Source of the DNA: CAVTWH01 sp963738365
GTDB lineage: Bacteria; Actinomycetota; Actinomycetes; Mycobacteriales; Micromonosporaceae
Direction: 5' to 3'
DNA: 64,000 nt
NCBI GenBank assembly: GCA_963738365.1
Contig: CAVTWH010000010.1
Span: 1-64,000, forward strand
The position numbers and the translations under genes were made by a program. The notes under the pieces are model-generated. The model was not told the DNA's origin. It did not search any database and saw only the letters and a list, made by a program, of their open reading frames with translations. This document shows, in pieces, positions 21,053 to 29,629 of this stretch (position 1 is the stretch's first letter; every line of letters begins with the position of its first letter).

Positions 21053-21340
21053 GTTCGGCACGGTACGACGGTCCCGAAGGATGGCGCAAGCTGGTCGGTG
21101 CACGAGCGATGCCTCCGGCGGGTTGGGCCTGCGGCACCACGACCCGGCCCCGGCCTCCGACGGCCACGGCCACTCGCCCTGGACCTCGGCACTCCAGGAA
21201 GCACTGCCGACAGCTCGCCCACGGAGCACCAGACGCAATCAGACCACGCCGCCGGAATCCGGGTCATTCCAGTGAGACGCTCCGCCTGGACCCGGTCGGC
21301 GTGGCCCCATCGGGGCAAGCCTGCACCACCGGGCCAGCAC
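21053..21340. other. Intergenic stretch, no gene seen
   Basis: Frames on either strand lack start signals and recognisable motifs; probably decayed DNA leading into the NB-ARC remnant. Confidence 0.4.
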
Positions 21341-21525
21341 CGCGACAGCCCACGCACCGGACGTCGTCGGCAGCGACGGGGATCTCGCCACGCTGGACCG
21401 GATGACCGCCACGTCGGCCGTATGCGTGATCGTTGGGACCGCCGGCGTCGGCACGACCGCGCTGGCCATGCACTGAGCACGCCGCGCCGTGGGTCGATTT
21501 CCGGGCGGTTCAGAGTCTTCGGGGG
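21341..21525 (+). pseudogene. Remnant of an NB-ARC / AfsR-type ATPase regulator
   Basis: One frame gives DLATLDRMTATSAVCVIVGT followed by AGVGTTALAMH, a stop, then ARRAVGRFPGG. This matches the P-loop region of actinobacterial AfsR/SARP-type NB-ARC proteins, whose usual form has GVGKTALA and HWAHR. The essential Walker lysine is replaced by Thr and the Trp codon is TGA. No other part of the protein is present, so this is a dead fragment. Confidence 0.6.
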
Positions 21526-21707
21526 CGTCGGCCGCTCTGTCCGATTGCTTGACCGCCGGGCCGCGCACTTGCTGGGTGTACTCGACCGGCACATCCACTC
21601 GTTGCGCGACCCCCAACGAGTCGCCGCCGCGCCAGAGATGGCACGGATAGCCCGGCACTGCTCGCGCATCGTGGAGGTAGGTGTCGATCGGAGGGCAGGT
21701 GTCGGTC

Positions 21708-23145
21708 ATGGCTGTAGGTGGGGTGTACAAGCGGTGCGGGTGCCGGGATCCGCAGACGGGGCAGGTCGGTGGACGCGATGTGCCCGCGGCTGGTCGAGCG
21801 TGGCCATGGCAGTTGGTACTTCGACTGTGCGGTGGCCGCGCTGCCGGGTCGTCGGGGTCGGGTGCGGCGGGGTGGCTACCTGACCCGCCGGGACGCTCTC
21901 GCCGCCCGTGACGCCCTGCTCGGCGACGGCCCGACGGCAACCGTCGAGGCGTGGACAGTGGCGCGGTGGTTGCGGTACTGGCTGACCACCCGCACCAGCA
22001 TCCGGCCCACCACGCTGCGCTCCTACACCGAGCACGTGGAACGCCACCTGATCCCCCATCTGGGCCGTGTCCCGTTCGGCGAGTTGACCGGCCGGCAGGT
22101 CGCCGCCATGGTCACCGACCTGGCCCGATCCGGCCGCCACGGGCGGGCATTGGCGCCCTCGACGCTGCACCGCATCCGGGCCACCCTGCGGTCGGCGCTC
22201 AACGCCGCGATCCGCGACGGCCTGCTCCGCGACAACCCGGCCCGGCATGTGGAGGTGCCATCCCCACGCCGGCCGCAGGCACAGGTGTGGACCGACCAGC
22301 GGGTCGAGCACTGGCGTCAGACCGGGCAGCGGTTCGCGGTCGCGGTCTGGACCAGCCAACAGGTCGCCGAATTCCTACGGTACGTCGACAGCGACCGGCT
22401 GTCGGCGATGTGGTGGCTGATCGCCCTGCGTGGCCTGCGCCGGGGCGAGGTGGCCGGGCTGCGCTGGGTGGACGTCGACCTGGACGCCCGCGTGGTGATG
22501 ATCTGCCAACAGCGCATCGCCTACGGCCACACCGTCGCGGTCGGACCACCGAAGACCGCGGCCAGCCGCCGCACCATCGCCCTGGACCGGCACACCGTAC
22601 AAACCCTGCGCGCCCACCGCCGCCGCCAGCGCACCGAACAGTTGGCGGCCGGCCACGCCTGGCAGGACTCCGGGTACGTGTTCACCACAGCCGAGGGCGC
22701 ACCGCTGCACCCGGACTGGCTCACTCGCCGCTTCGGCCACCTAGTGAAAGCCTCCGGGCTGCCGCCGGTGCGGCTGCACGACCTGCGCCACGGCGCCGCC
22801 AGCCTCGCCCACGCCGCCGGCGCCGACCTCAAAACCGTGCAGGAGCAGCTCGGGCACACCAGCATCGTGCTGACCGCCGACACCTACACCAGCGTGCTGC
22901 ACCAGACCCACGTACGCGCCGCCGAGGCCACCGCCCGCCTCGTCCTCGCCGCCGCCGCGATCAACCCGGTCCGCCGCCGGGGCCGCCCGCCAAAGTCCGC
23001 AGCACCCCAACCAGTCACCCACCCGGATCCGGTGCACCCCAAGCACTCCGCCACCAGACGGCGTCGGCGCAGACGCGCCCACACGCGCCCCACGCACGCC
23101 CCACAAAGATCAAGCCCGTATAGCCGGACGGCTATACGGGCTTGA
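21708..23145 (+). CDS. Tyrosine recombinase integrase of element I (one N-terminal frameshift)
   Basis: About 478 aa. The N-terminal zinc-knuckle-like start (MAVGGVYKRCGCRDPQTGQ from the ATG at 21708) is one base out of frame near 21768 with the rest (MCPRLVERGHGSWYF onward). An SAM-like core-binding domain follows (VARWLRYWLTTR to RDNPARHVEVP). The catalytic domain shows the expected Arg (ALRGLRRGEVAGLRW), HxxR (LHDLRHGAAS), and His/Tyr (LGHTSIVLTADTYTSVL). The last codons run into the terminator, and att copy 2 starts 10 bp later, the usual integrase-next-to-att order. The second integrase (27925) is a close relative. Confidence 0.92.
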
Positions 23146-23147
23146 TC
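23108..23147 (+). terminator. Terminator overlapping the end of integrase 1
   Basis: A perfect 18-bp stem (23108-23125 with 23130-23147) and 4-nt loop; the integrase TGA lies in the right arm. A close relative follows integrase 2 at 29359. Confidence 0.8.
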
Positions 23148-23154
23148 AGAACGA

Positions 23155-23197
23155 GTGCGCCGCCAGGGACTTGAACCCCGAACCCGCGGATTAAGAG
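23155..23197. repeat. att copy 2, junction of elements I and II
   Basis: 43 bp identical to the copies at 7431 and 29405. It is the right end of element I and the left end of element II. Confidence 0.9.
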
Positions 23198-23410
23198 GGC
23201 GACATCAATCAATGCCACGCGGCATCAAGCGGTGCCGCTTTTCGTTGCCTTACAACGACTGCGCCGCCGCTGCCGTGTCGGCCGATGCCGCCGGCCGCCG
23301 ACCTATGCCACGACCGTAGATCACACGTCGATCACACAACCACGGCGCCGTACACCCGAACCGATACAACTGTCTGCAACGGCACCCGTGAACGTCCCCG
23401 GCATGATCGT
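23198..23410. repeat. Conserved left-end sequence of element II with GATCACAC boxes
   Basis: Matches 7474-7690 over about 210 bp with scattered changes, including the paired GATCACAC boxes near 23320-23336. No gene is seen. It marks elements I and II as members of one family. Confidence 0.6.
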
Positions 23411-23452
23411 GTCGGGCATCATGGTGTCCACCGTGGTGTGCCGCGTGACCCA

Positions 23453-23640
23453 TCACTTGAGGGTGGAGTTCTCGCGCTCCAACTCCCGCAGGCGTTTGGC
23501 GTCGTCGGCCTTCAGGTCGCCGCACTGGTTACGCCGCCAGTCATAGGTCGCCTCAGAGATCTGCAGAGCGCGGCAGACGTCAGCGACGTCCTTGCCTTCG
23601 GCCAGCAGTCGGTCGGCCTCGGTCAAGGCTGCAAGGCTCC
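23453..23640 (-). pseudogene. Fragment of IS3-family OrfA transposase
   Basis: About 60 residues on the minus strand: EADRLLAEGKDVADVCRAL, ISEATYDWRRNQCG and DAKRLRELERENSTLK, then TGA. This is the helix-turn-helix and leucine-zipper part of an IS3 OrfA. No OrfB or start is present. Confidence 0.7.
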
Positions 23641-23676
23641 CACAGCCGCTGGATCAACTGGCCGGGGTCACGTCAG

Positions 23677-23845
23677 GCCGCCTCCACCGTCTGGCAGATC
23701 CTCCAGAGGCGTAGCTGCCCAGGCCGGTGGGCAGGTCCGCGGTGGTCGTGTAGCCGTGGCCCACGGTTCCGCGCGTAGGCCGCCGGCGGCGGGGTAGCCG
23801 TCTCGCTAAGGCAGGGCCGGTGTTGGCGAAGTAGCTGTCCACAGT
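23677..23845. pseudogene. Patchwork of transposase and RHS fragments
   Basis: About 28 bp (23677-23704, plus strand, AASTVWQIL) match the rve transposase at 2680. Directly joined is a minus-strand RHS fragment (about 23705-23845) reading SYFANTGPALA then GHGYTTTADLPTGLGSYA. It matches the large RHS gene near 10540-10680 with internal changes. Both are too short to function. Confidence 0.6.
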
Positions 23846-23867
23846 AGACATTGAAAGCTCCGATCCG

Positions 23868-23940
23868 GCGAGTGCCGCCAGGCCAGAGTCTTGATCAGAG
23901 GTCCGCCGCCGGGGACTTGGACCCCGAATGCACGGAATAC
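23868..23940. repeat. Decayed hairpin and att copy
   Basis: Resembles 7383-7460, with the hairpin followed by the first part of the att core, but with several substitutions, including in the att core. It suggests a former fourth element boundary. Confidence 0.5.
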
Positions 23941-23973
23941 GTAGCTCGGAATGACGAGTTTCCATTGGGCGTA

Positions 23974-24888
23974 TCACCACTCCCAGCGGAAACCGACAAC
24001 CGTCTGCTCGATGAACGGCACGTAACGTCGGATCGATGCCTCACGTACTGCCTCGGGCGTTTCCCGGAGTGGATTGCCGTCGATGTGATCGGACCACACG
24101 CACCACCACGCGTGGCGCGGCGGCGCTCCATCGAAGTGCACCGCAAGATCGATGTTCCGAGCCCGCGCGAAGGCTGACCGGCGTACCTCGGTCGGAAACT
24201 GCGTGCCGGCCCGGAAGTGCGTACGGTACTCCAGGCTGGTGCTTTCCCACTGGCGCAGTTCATGGTCCAGGACTATCTCGACCGCATGGAGCCCTTCGCC
24301 GTATTGCAGCCGCTCGCCGACGCTTCCGCCGTAGATCACTTCGACCCGGTCGGCCGTGGGCTCATGGTTGAAGATGTATGCGGTAACGCCGTCCTCGGCC
24401 GCCTGAATGGTGTGGGCGGTGCTCCGCCTGACCAGCGAACGATCGCCGGTCACCAGGTACCGCTCGAACAGGCTGACGGTGTGGTGCCGCTGACGGCGCG
24501 CGAGTTGCCGTTGCCTGCGTAGCGTTCGAGAGACGCCCCGCGGGTCGCAGTACCCGTCGAACATTTCCCACAACCGCGCCTGGTCCACCTGGTCGATGCC
24601 GAAGGCGGCGATGATCCAACTCAGCGTTTCGACCGAGATCGCCGTGCCGTTCAGCGCTCGCGACACCCTGTCCTTGAGCCCCCGTGGCAACGACACCGCG
24701 GCATCGCTACGTTCGCCACGGTCCCACAAGTGCAGGGCGAGCACCTGGGCAACAGCGGCCTGGTGCAGCGATGACGATCGGCGCCGGCTGCATTTCTGCC
24801 ATTTCCGGCGGTACCGCTCGTCGCTGACAAGCAACTCCCGCAACAAGGCCGCGACGGCACCGGCGTCGGCGGCTTGACGTGGTGGCAA
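23974..24888 (-). CDS. HTH-like regulator of a mobile-element family, function unknown
   Basis: 304 aa from a TTG at 24888, chosen because GGAGG lies 7 nt upstream; a longer frame exists. The N-terminal part is helical and basic (RELLVSDERYRRKWQKC). A possible helix-turn-helix follows around ISVETLSWIIAAFGIDQVDQ, then a basic linker (RTLRRQRQLARRQRHHTVSLFE). The C-terminal half is mostly beta (DGVTAYIFNHEPTADRVEV, FDGAPPRHAWWCVWSDH) and may bind a ligand. It is divergent from the EVE-HEPN gene across 183 bp and could control it. I know similar actinobacterial proteins only as hypotheticals. Confidence 0.55.
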   Translation of the reverse strand: MPPRQAADAGAVAALLRELLVSDERYRRKWQKCSRRRSSSLHQAAVAQVLALHLWDRGERSDAAVSLPRGLKDRVSRALNGTAISVETLSWIIAAFGIDQVDQARLWEMFDGYCDPRGVSRTLRRQRQLARRQRHHTVSLFERYLVTGDRSLVRRSTAHTIQAAEDGVTAYIFNHEPTADRVEVIYGGSVGERLQYGEGLHAVEIVLDHELRQWESTSLEYRTHFRAGTQFPTEVRRSAFARARNIDLAVHFDGAPPRHAWWCVWSDHIDGNPLRETPEAVREASIRRYVPFIEQTVVGFRWEW

Positions 24889-25071
24889 CGAAAGACCTCC
24901 GAACCGCCCGATCCTGTACGGAATTGAGTGCCCAGCGCGCGGTCCCGCCGTGCGACCTAAGCGCGACAACCATCGTATTCAGTGGAACGGAACTGGTCGA
25001 GGCCGAGGGTTGTCGCGAAAGTGCGGGAAACGTTGATCGATATGTGCGCCGCTTGACCCGGGGGGACCGTG

Positions 25072-26232
25072 ATGGCCAGGTTGTGGATCATACGTTCGTT
25101 ACGCGCCGAAGCCTACGAGGAGATCGCGTTCCGCGAGGGCCTGGTCGCCGTAGGCTGGGTCGCCGTGGATGATCTGGCCGCAGTGGCGGATCAGGCCAGC
25201 ATTCGGGCCCGGGTCAGGGCCGCATATCCTTTCGTGGAGGCAGCCTCGGCAGACGCCTACGCCGTCCAGCTGTTCCAGTTCCGCAGCGTCATGGGCCCTG
25301 ACGACCTGGTTCTGCTCCTGCGGCGCAGCCGCCCGGACGTGGCGGTCGGCCGGATCACCGGCGACTACCACTACCGTGTCGACCTGCGCGACGAAGTGCG
25401 TCACGTCCGTCCGGTCCGCTGGCTGCGCCTGGATCTGCCCCGCTCCGTAGTGGAGCGTGAACTGCCCAGCCTGCCGCCACTCACCATGGTGTTCGACACC
25501 TATGCAGCCGGAGCTGTGGTGGAGCGGATCCTGGCTCTGGTGGACGACAAGAACCCGGACGGGCGCGGGCCCGCCGCCGGCCAACCGGCCACGCCGTTCA
25601 TGAGCCTGCAGCGCAACCTGAACTACGCGCGCAGCCTGGCCACGGCCGGTCAGCACCTGGCCCAACTCGAGGTGGGCTCGTTCGAGGTGTCTGACGTGTT
25701 CCGGGCGGCCTGGGTGCAGGCCGTCGCCGCGCTCGACCAGTGGGTCAGGCAAGAGGTCCGCAGCCGGATGCTGAACCTGGCGGCGCGTCCGACCCGGCTG
25801 CCGCGACCCAAGGGATACGCGACCTTCCAGATCCCGCTCAAAGACATTGAGAGGGTTCTCCAGTCGCGGGCGACCCTGGTGGAAGTGGTCGACGAACGGC
25901 TCAGCCAGTCGCGCGGGCACCTGGCCTACCAGCACCCGGACAAGATACGAGAGGCGTTCTCACTGGTGGCCAACGTCGACAACATCTGGGTCGCCGTCGC
26001 GACGGTGCTGACCGAGCGGGCCGGCGAGGGATCGGTCAGCACCGGTCCCGAAGTCCGCGAGCAGCTGATCAGCATCGTCCGGCGACGCAACAAGATCGCC
26101 CACGAGTATGACGAGGACCCCGACGCCCCGCCGAACAAGCGGGCGATCGACTCCGCCGTGGTCACCCAGACCATCGACTGGATCGAACAGTTAGCGGCGG
26201 CAGTCCTCGTCGTACTCGATGCGTCGGCCTGA
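25072..26232 (+). CDS. EVE/PUA-like plus HEPN fusion protein, candidate defence nuclease
   Basis: 386 aa from the ATG at 25072 (GGGGGA upstream; a GTG lies one codon earlier). Residues 1-140 resemble the EVE/PUA-like domain found at the N-terminus of Mrr-type restriction proteins (LWIIRS, FREGLVAVGW, DDLVLLLRR, VAVGRITGDYHYR). After a linker, residues about 205-380 form a helical HEPN domain. It ends with R339-N-K-I-A-H344, the RX4H ribonuclease motif, in RRRNKIAHEYDED. HEPN proteins are commonly metal-independent RNases of toxins and phage defence, and EVE domains can bind modified bases. Inferred role: sensing and RNA cleavage on infection. It converges on the ParA operon with a 3-bp gap. 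Confidence 0.7.
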   Translation: MARLWIIRSLRAEAYEEIAFREGLVAVGWVAVDDLAAVADQASIRARVRAAYPFVEAASADAYAVQLFQFRSVMGPDDLVLLLRRSRPDVAVGRITGDYHYRVDLRDEVRHVRPVRWLRLDLPRSVVERELPSLPPLTMVFDTYAAGAVVERILALVDDKNPDGRGPAAGQPATPFMSLQRNLNYARSLATAGQHLAQLEVGSFEVSDVFRAAWVQAVAALDQWVRQEVRSRMLNLAARPTRLPRPKGYATFQIPLKDIERVLQSRATLVEVVDERLSQSRGHLAYQHPDKIREAFSLVANVDNIWVAVATVLTERAGEGSVSTGPEVREQLISIVRRRNKIAHEYDEDPDAPPNKRAIDSAVVTQTIDWIEQLAAAVLVVLDASA

Positions 26233-26235
26233 ACC

Positions 26236-26616
26236 TCAGCGCCACTGAGGGCTGTGGATGGCGGCCGTGTCCTCGCGCGCGCCGGCGGTGGCGTCAACGA
26301 TCTTCTGGACGAGCGTCGGCTTGGGGTCCTTGCTCAGTACGGCCACGCTCAGCTGCCTTGCCAACGACATCAGCTCGTCCCTCTTAAGGCCGAGGCCGTC
26401 GAGGAGGGCGACGGCAGCCCGCCGGCTCTCCGTCGCCGCCAGCTTGGCCCGGATCGTCCCCGCGTCGGGCCCGGCGACGACCACCTCGCCACCGGGCGGT
26501 ACGAAGGCTAGCCGGGCGGTGCCGGCGGCGATCTCGTCGAACTGTTCGGGACTCAGCTTGTTGACCATGGTCGCGACATCTCTCAGCAGAGCGACGAATG
26601 TGCTTTTAGCGTCCAC
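26236..26616 (-). CDS. ParA-associated small protein
   Basis: 126 aa from the ATG at 26616, overlapping the end of the ParA gene by 11 bp, so the two are translationally linked. It is helical and soluble, beginning MDAKSTFVALLRDVATMVNK with a conserved-looking QFDEIAAGTARLAFVPPGG. The C-terminal part, LGLKRDELMSLARQL to PTLVQKIVDA, looks like a SAP- or HTH-like helical domain. It could be the partition partner (ParB equivalent) or a partner in another ParA-driven process. No family is named with confidence. Confidence 0.6.
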   Translation of the reverse strand: MDAKSTFVALLRDVATMVNKLSPEQFDEIAAGTARLAFVPPGGEVVVAGPDAGTIRAKLAATESRRAAVALLDGLGLKRDELMSLARQLSVAVLSKDPKPTLVQKIVDATAGAREDTAAIHSPQWR

Positions 26617-27550
26617 CGGCGGGATCTCCTGTCATGTCGAGCGTCTGAAGGAACTCGGTTGCCAAAGCGGCGAGCTCGGCCGCGATGTCAGTCGGCACGT
26701 TGCCGGTGACGGCCAACGGAACCCCGCTGGCCGTCGCGCCCGCATGGAGGCGTTGGTTGTGCCTGATCGTCGTGTCGAGCACGCGCAAACCCCGTTGACC
26801 TCTCACCCGCTGGATGAAGTCCTGGTTGATCCGGGTTGGCCGACCGTTGCGCACCTCGACCATTGTGAAGACGACCCCGGCCATGACCGGGTCCGCCTTG
26901 GCGCGGTCGCCCGGCGCCAAAGTCAGGCTCTCGTTGTAGTCGCTGACCAGATCGCTGATGCCCTTACGTAGGTACTGGATACCCAGAGTCGACAGATCGT
27001 CTGCGCGTGCCGGCACGAGATAGTGGGTACTGGCGATCATCGCCGCCTTCGTCACGATGTTGAAGTTGGGCGGACAATCGATGAGCACGACGTCGTATGC
27101 GTCGAACTCGTCCGCCGCGAGCCCGTCCAAGAGCCGGCTGTAGACCTTGACGAATTTCTCGCTGGACTGCGCCGGCGTCATCGCCACGAGCTCAGGCGCG
27201 AGCGTCAGGTCGATGTTGACGAGGCCGAGGTGTGACGCGATGAGGTCCAGCCGGCCACCGCGCCGACCGACCTTGGCATTGACGATCGGCGGCGTGGTGA
27301 CGAGATCGGTCAGCACAGTTTCGCCCTGACCGGTGACGAACTCGCCGAACCAGCGCATGATCGTCTTCTCGGCGGCCAGCCCGTCGAGCCACTCCTTGGG
27401 TCGGTAGAACGAGAACGTCAGGCTGGCCTGCGGGTCAAGGTCGATGAGCAGCACCCGGTACCCACGCCGGGCCAGCTCAGCACCCAGATTGGCCGTCACT
27501 GTCGTCTTGCCGACGCCGCCCTTAAAGTTGATGACGGATACGACCTTCAT
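26606..27550 (-). CDS. ParA-family ATPase
   Basis: 314 aa from the ATG at 27550, behind GGAGGGAC. The deviant Walker A motif KGGVGKTT is at the N-terminus (about residues 10-17), LLIDLDPQAS is the A' motif, and VVLIDCPPNF is Walker B. The C-terminal part has GVVFTMVEVRNG and DTTIRHNQRLHAG, as in plasmid/element ParA proteins. It probably drives ATP-dependent positioning or partition, perhaps stabilising the excised element or working with the neighbouring cargo genes. It is followed by its overlapping partner and converges on EVE-HEPN. Confidence 0.88.
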   Translation of the reverse strand: MKVVSVINFKGGVGKTTVTANLGAELARRGYRVLLIDLDPQASLTFSFYRPKEWLDGLAAEKTIMRWFGEFVTGQGETVLTDLVTTPPIVNAKVGRRGGRLDLIASHLGLVNIDLTLAPELVAMTPAQSSEKFVKVYSRLLDGLAADEFDAYDVVLIDCPPNFNIVTKAAMIASTHYLVPARADDLSTLGIQYLRKGISDLVSDYNESLTLAPGDRAKADPVMAGVVFTMVEVRNGRPTRINQDFIQRVRGQRGLRVLDTTIRHNQRLHAGATASGVPLAVTGNVPTDIAAELAALATEFLQTLDMTGDPAGGR

Positions 27551-27924
27551 CGTCCCTCCGAGGCCGCCGGAACCCTCGTTCGACGGCCGCGTCAGTACAC
27601 AAGATATGTGTCGCGCTTGAGTCGCACTGAACCTGAACGGAGCCGTGCAACCCGGGTGGCACCAAGTGCGCGCCGCCCCGGCGTTGATCACCTCGGCTGC
27701 CTGTTCGCTGGCGTTCCCGACGCCGAACACTCCACCATCAACCCCGGTCAATTGACTCAGAGTCTGCGAGCGTTGTAGTCCTACGCCAGGCTGCCGCGTC
27801 CTCGACACACATGCCAGCGCGCTGGACGTGCGGCGCACCGTTCTTCGGGCCGAAAAACTTGGGTGGCCGTTCGGCGGTGGCGTCATCCACCCTGGCAAGA
27901 GGCAGTCCAGGGAGTGTGGTGGCG
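27551..27924. promoter_or_regulatory. Divergent region between parA and integrase 2
   Basis: A 374-bp gap. It holds a perfect 10-bp palindrome GTCAATTGAC (27747-27756) overlapping TTGACT (27752), with TAGTCC 18 bp on, a possible promoter toward the integrase. No further gene is supported. Confidence 0.35.
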
Positions 27925-29350
27925 GTGACAGCGAGTGGCTCGGGCGTGATCTTCAAGCGGTGCGGGTGCCGGTACCCGGGGTCGGACCGGCTGTTGGAGT
28001 CGGCGTGTCCGCGGTTGCGGGAGCGTGGGCATGGCAGCTGGTACTTCCACTGCACGGTGGCCACGTTGTTTGGTCGGCGGGAGCGGGTCCGGCGTGGTGG
28101 CTACGCCAGCCGTCGCGCAGCCGAGCTCGCCCGCGACGACCTGTTGGCGCAGTCGCGGGAGGAGTGCACGACGCAGGTGTGGACGGTGGCCCGGTGGCTG
28201 CGGTACTGGCTGACCACCCGTACCCGGATCCGGCCCAGCACCCTGCGCGTCCTACAGCGAGCACGTGGAACGCCACCTCATCCCCCACCTCGGCCGGCTA
28301 CGCCTCGGCGAGCTCACCGGCCGACAGGTGACGGCGATGTTCGCCACTCTCGCCGTCACGAACAACCGCACCGGCCGGCCACCCACCCCGGCCACACTGC
28401 ACCGCATCCGCGCCACCCTGCGGACCGCACTGAACGCCGCGATCCGGGACGGCCTGATCCGCGACAATCCTGCCCGGTTGGTCGAACTACCCACCCCGCG
28501 CCGACCGCAGGCGCTGGTATGGACCGAGCACCGGGTCGCCGAATGGCGCCGCACCGGCACGCGCCACCCCGTGGCCGTCTGGACAGCCGCCCAGGTCGCC
28601 GACTTCCTCGGCTTCGTCGAAGACGACCGGCTGTACGCGATGTGGTGGCTGATCGCCCTACGCGGCCTGCGCCGCGGTGAGGCCGCCGGGCTGCGGTGGG
28701 TCGACGTCGACCTCGACGGCGCGGTGGCTGGTCATCGCCCAGCAGCGCATCACCTACGGCTACACCATCGTCGACGGGCCACCGAAGACCGCCGCCAGCC
28801 GACGCACCATAGCCCTGGACAAGACCACGATCACGGATCCTGCGTGCCCACCGCCACCGGCAGGTCGCCGAACGCGACGCTGCCGGGCCGGCCCAGGTGG
28901 AGTCCGGATACGTGTTCACCACACTCACCGGGCAGCCGCTCAACCCCGACTACCTCACCCGCCGATTCGGCGCCGCTGGTCGCGAACTCCGGCCTGCCAC
29001 CGATCCGGCTGCACGATCTGCGTCACGGCGCGGCCAGCCTCGCCCACGCAGCCGGCGCCGACCTCAAGACCGTGCAGGACCAACTCGGGCACACCAGCAT
29101 CGTGCTCACCGCCGACACCTACACCAGCGTCCTCATGCAGATGCATTTCAAGGTGGCGGAAGCAACGGCCCGGCTCGTCCTCACCGCCGCAGCCCAAAAC
29201 CCCGCACACCGGCACCGCAAACGAGCCGCGAACACGGCGCCGAAGTCCGCAGCCGGACCACAACCCGCGAAGCCCGGGGCCAAGGGCCGCAACCGAAAGC
29301 AGCACAGCACACGGACGAGTAGGCGTGGCACACGTCGGACACACACGTGA
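27925..29350 (+). CDS. Tyrosine recombinase integrase of element II (frameshifted as given)
   Basis: A close relative of the element I integrase, about 470 aa when repaired, from a GTG at 27925 (GGGAG upstream). It begins with SGVIFKRCGCRYPG and continues through WTVARWLRYWLTTRTRIRPS. The catalytic Arg (ALRGLRRGEAAGLRW), HxxR (LHDLRHGAAS) and terminal His/Tyr segment (LGHTSIVLTADTYTSVL) are all present. Extra G/C bases near 28247, 28726, 28834 and 28977 break the frame, each beside a GCG/GCC context. The catalytic residues are intact, so sequence error is plausible. The gene is followed by a terminator and att copy 3. Confidence 0.85.
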
Positions 29351-29358
29351 CACACAAA

Positions 29359-29396
29359 GATCAAGCCCGTATAGCCGAAAGGCTATACGGGCTGGT
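29359..29396 (+). terminator. Terminator after integrase 2
   Basis: A 13-bp perfect stem (29364-29376 with 29381-29393) with GAAA loop, extended by weaker pairs. The stem sequence is the same as in the integrase 1 terminator. Confidence 0.8.
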
Positions 29397-29404
29397 CACA
29401 AGGG

Positions 29405-29447
29405 GTGCGCCGCCAGGGACTTGAACCCCGAACCCGCGGATTAAGAG
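29405..29447. repeat. att copy 3, within the intact tRNA-Lys
   Basis: The 43-bp core at its chromosomal home, inside the tRNA gene. It is the right end of element II and the likely original attachment site. Confidence 0.9.
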
Positions 29448-29478
29448 TCCGCTGCTCTGCCAATTGAGCTAGCGGCGC
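29406..29478 (-). tRNA. tRNA-Lys (anticodon CTT)
   Basis: 73 nt. Acceptor arms GCGCCGC/GCGGCGC, a D arm with AGCTCAATTGGCAGAGCA, anticodon loop CTCTTAA giving CTT, a standard T arm and A73; CCA is not encoded. Its 3' half, from the anticodon loop, is the integration target of the tandem elements to its left. Confidence 0.97.
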
Positions 29479-29629
29479 GCTAGCAACGCGGAGAACGATA
29501 GCACGCTCAGCGCGGACCCTCCCAACGGGTTACCGACCACCCGTACGGGCGTCTTCGTCCGCCTTTTTCTGTCCGGAGCACGAAACATGAGCCACCATGC
29601 ACGTATCCGTCCGGAATGCGAGGTACGAC

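Noticed and set aside
20397..21173. A 258-aa minus-strand gene in element I
   Set aside because: No ribosome site, no domain, no ordered hydrophobic pattern, and it overlaps the more convincing small membrane protein.
7431..29478. Prophage
   Set aside because: Integrases and att sites are present, but no terminase, capsid, portal, tail, lysis or phage replication genes were found.
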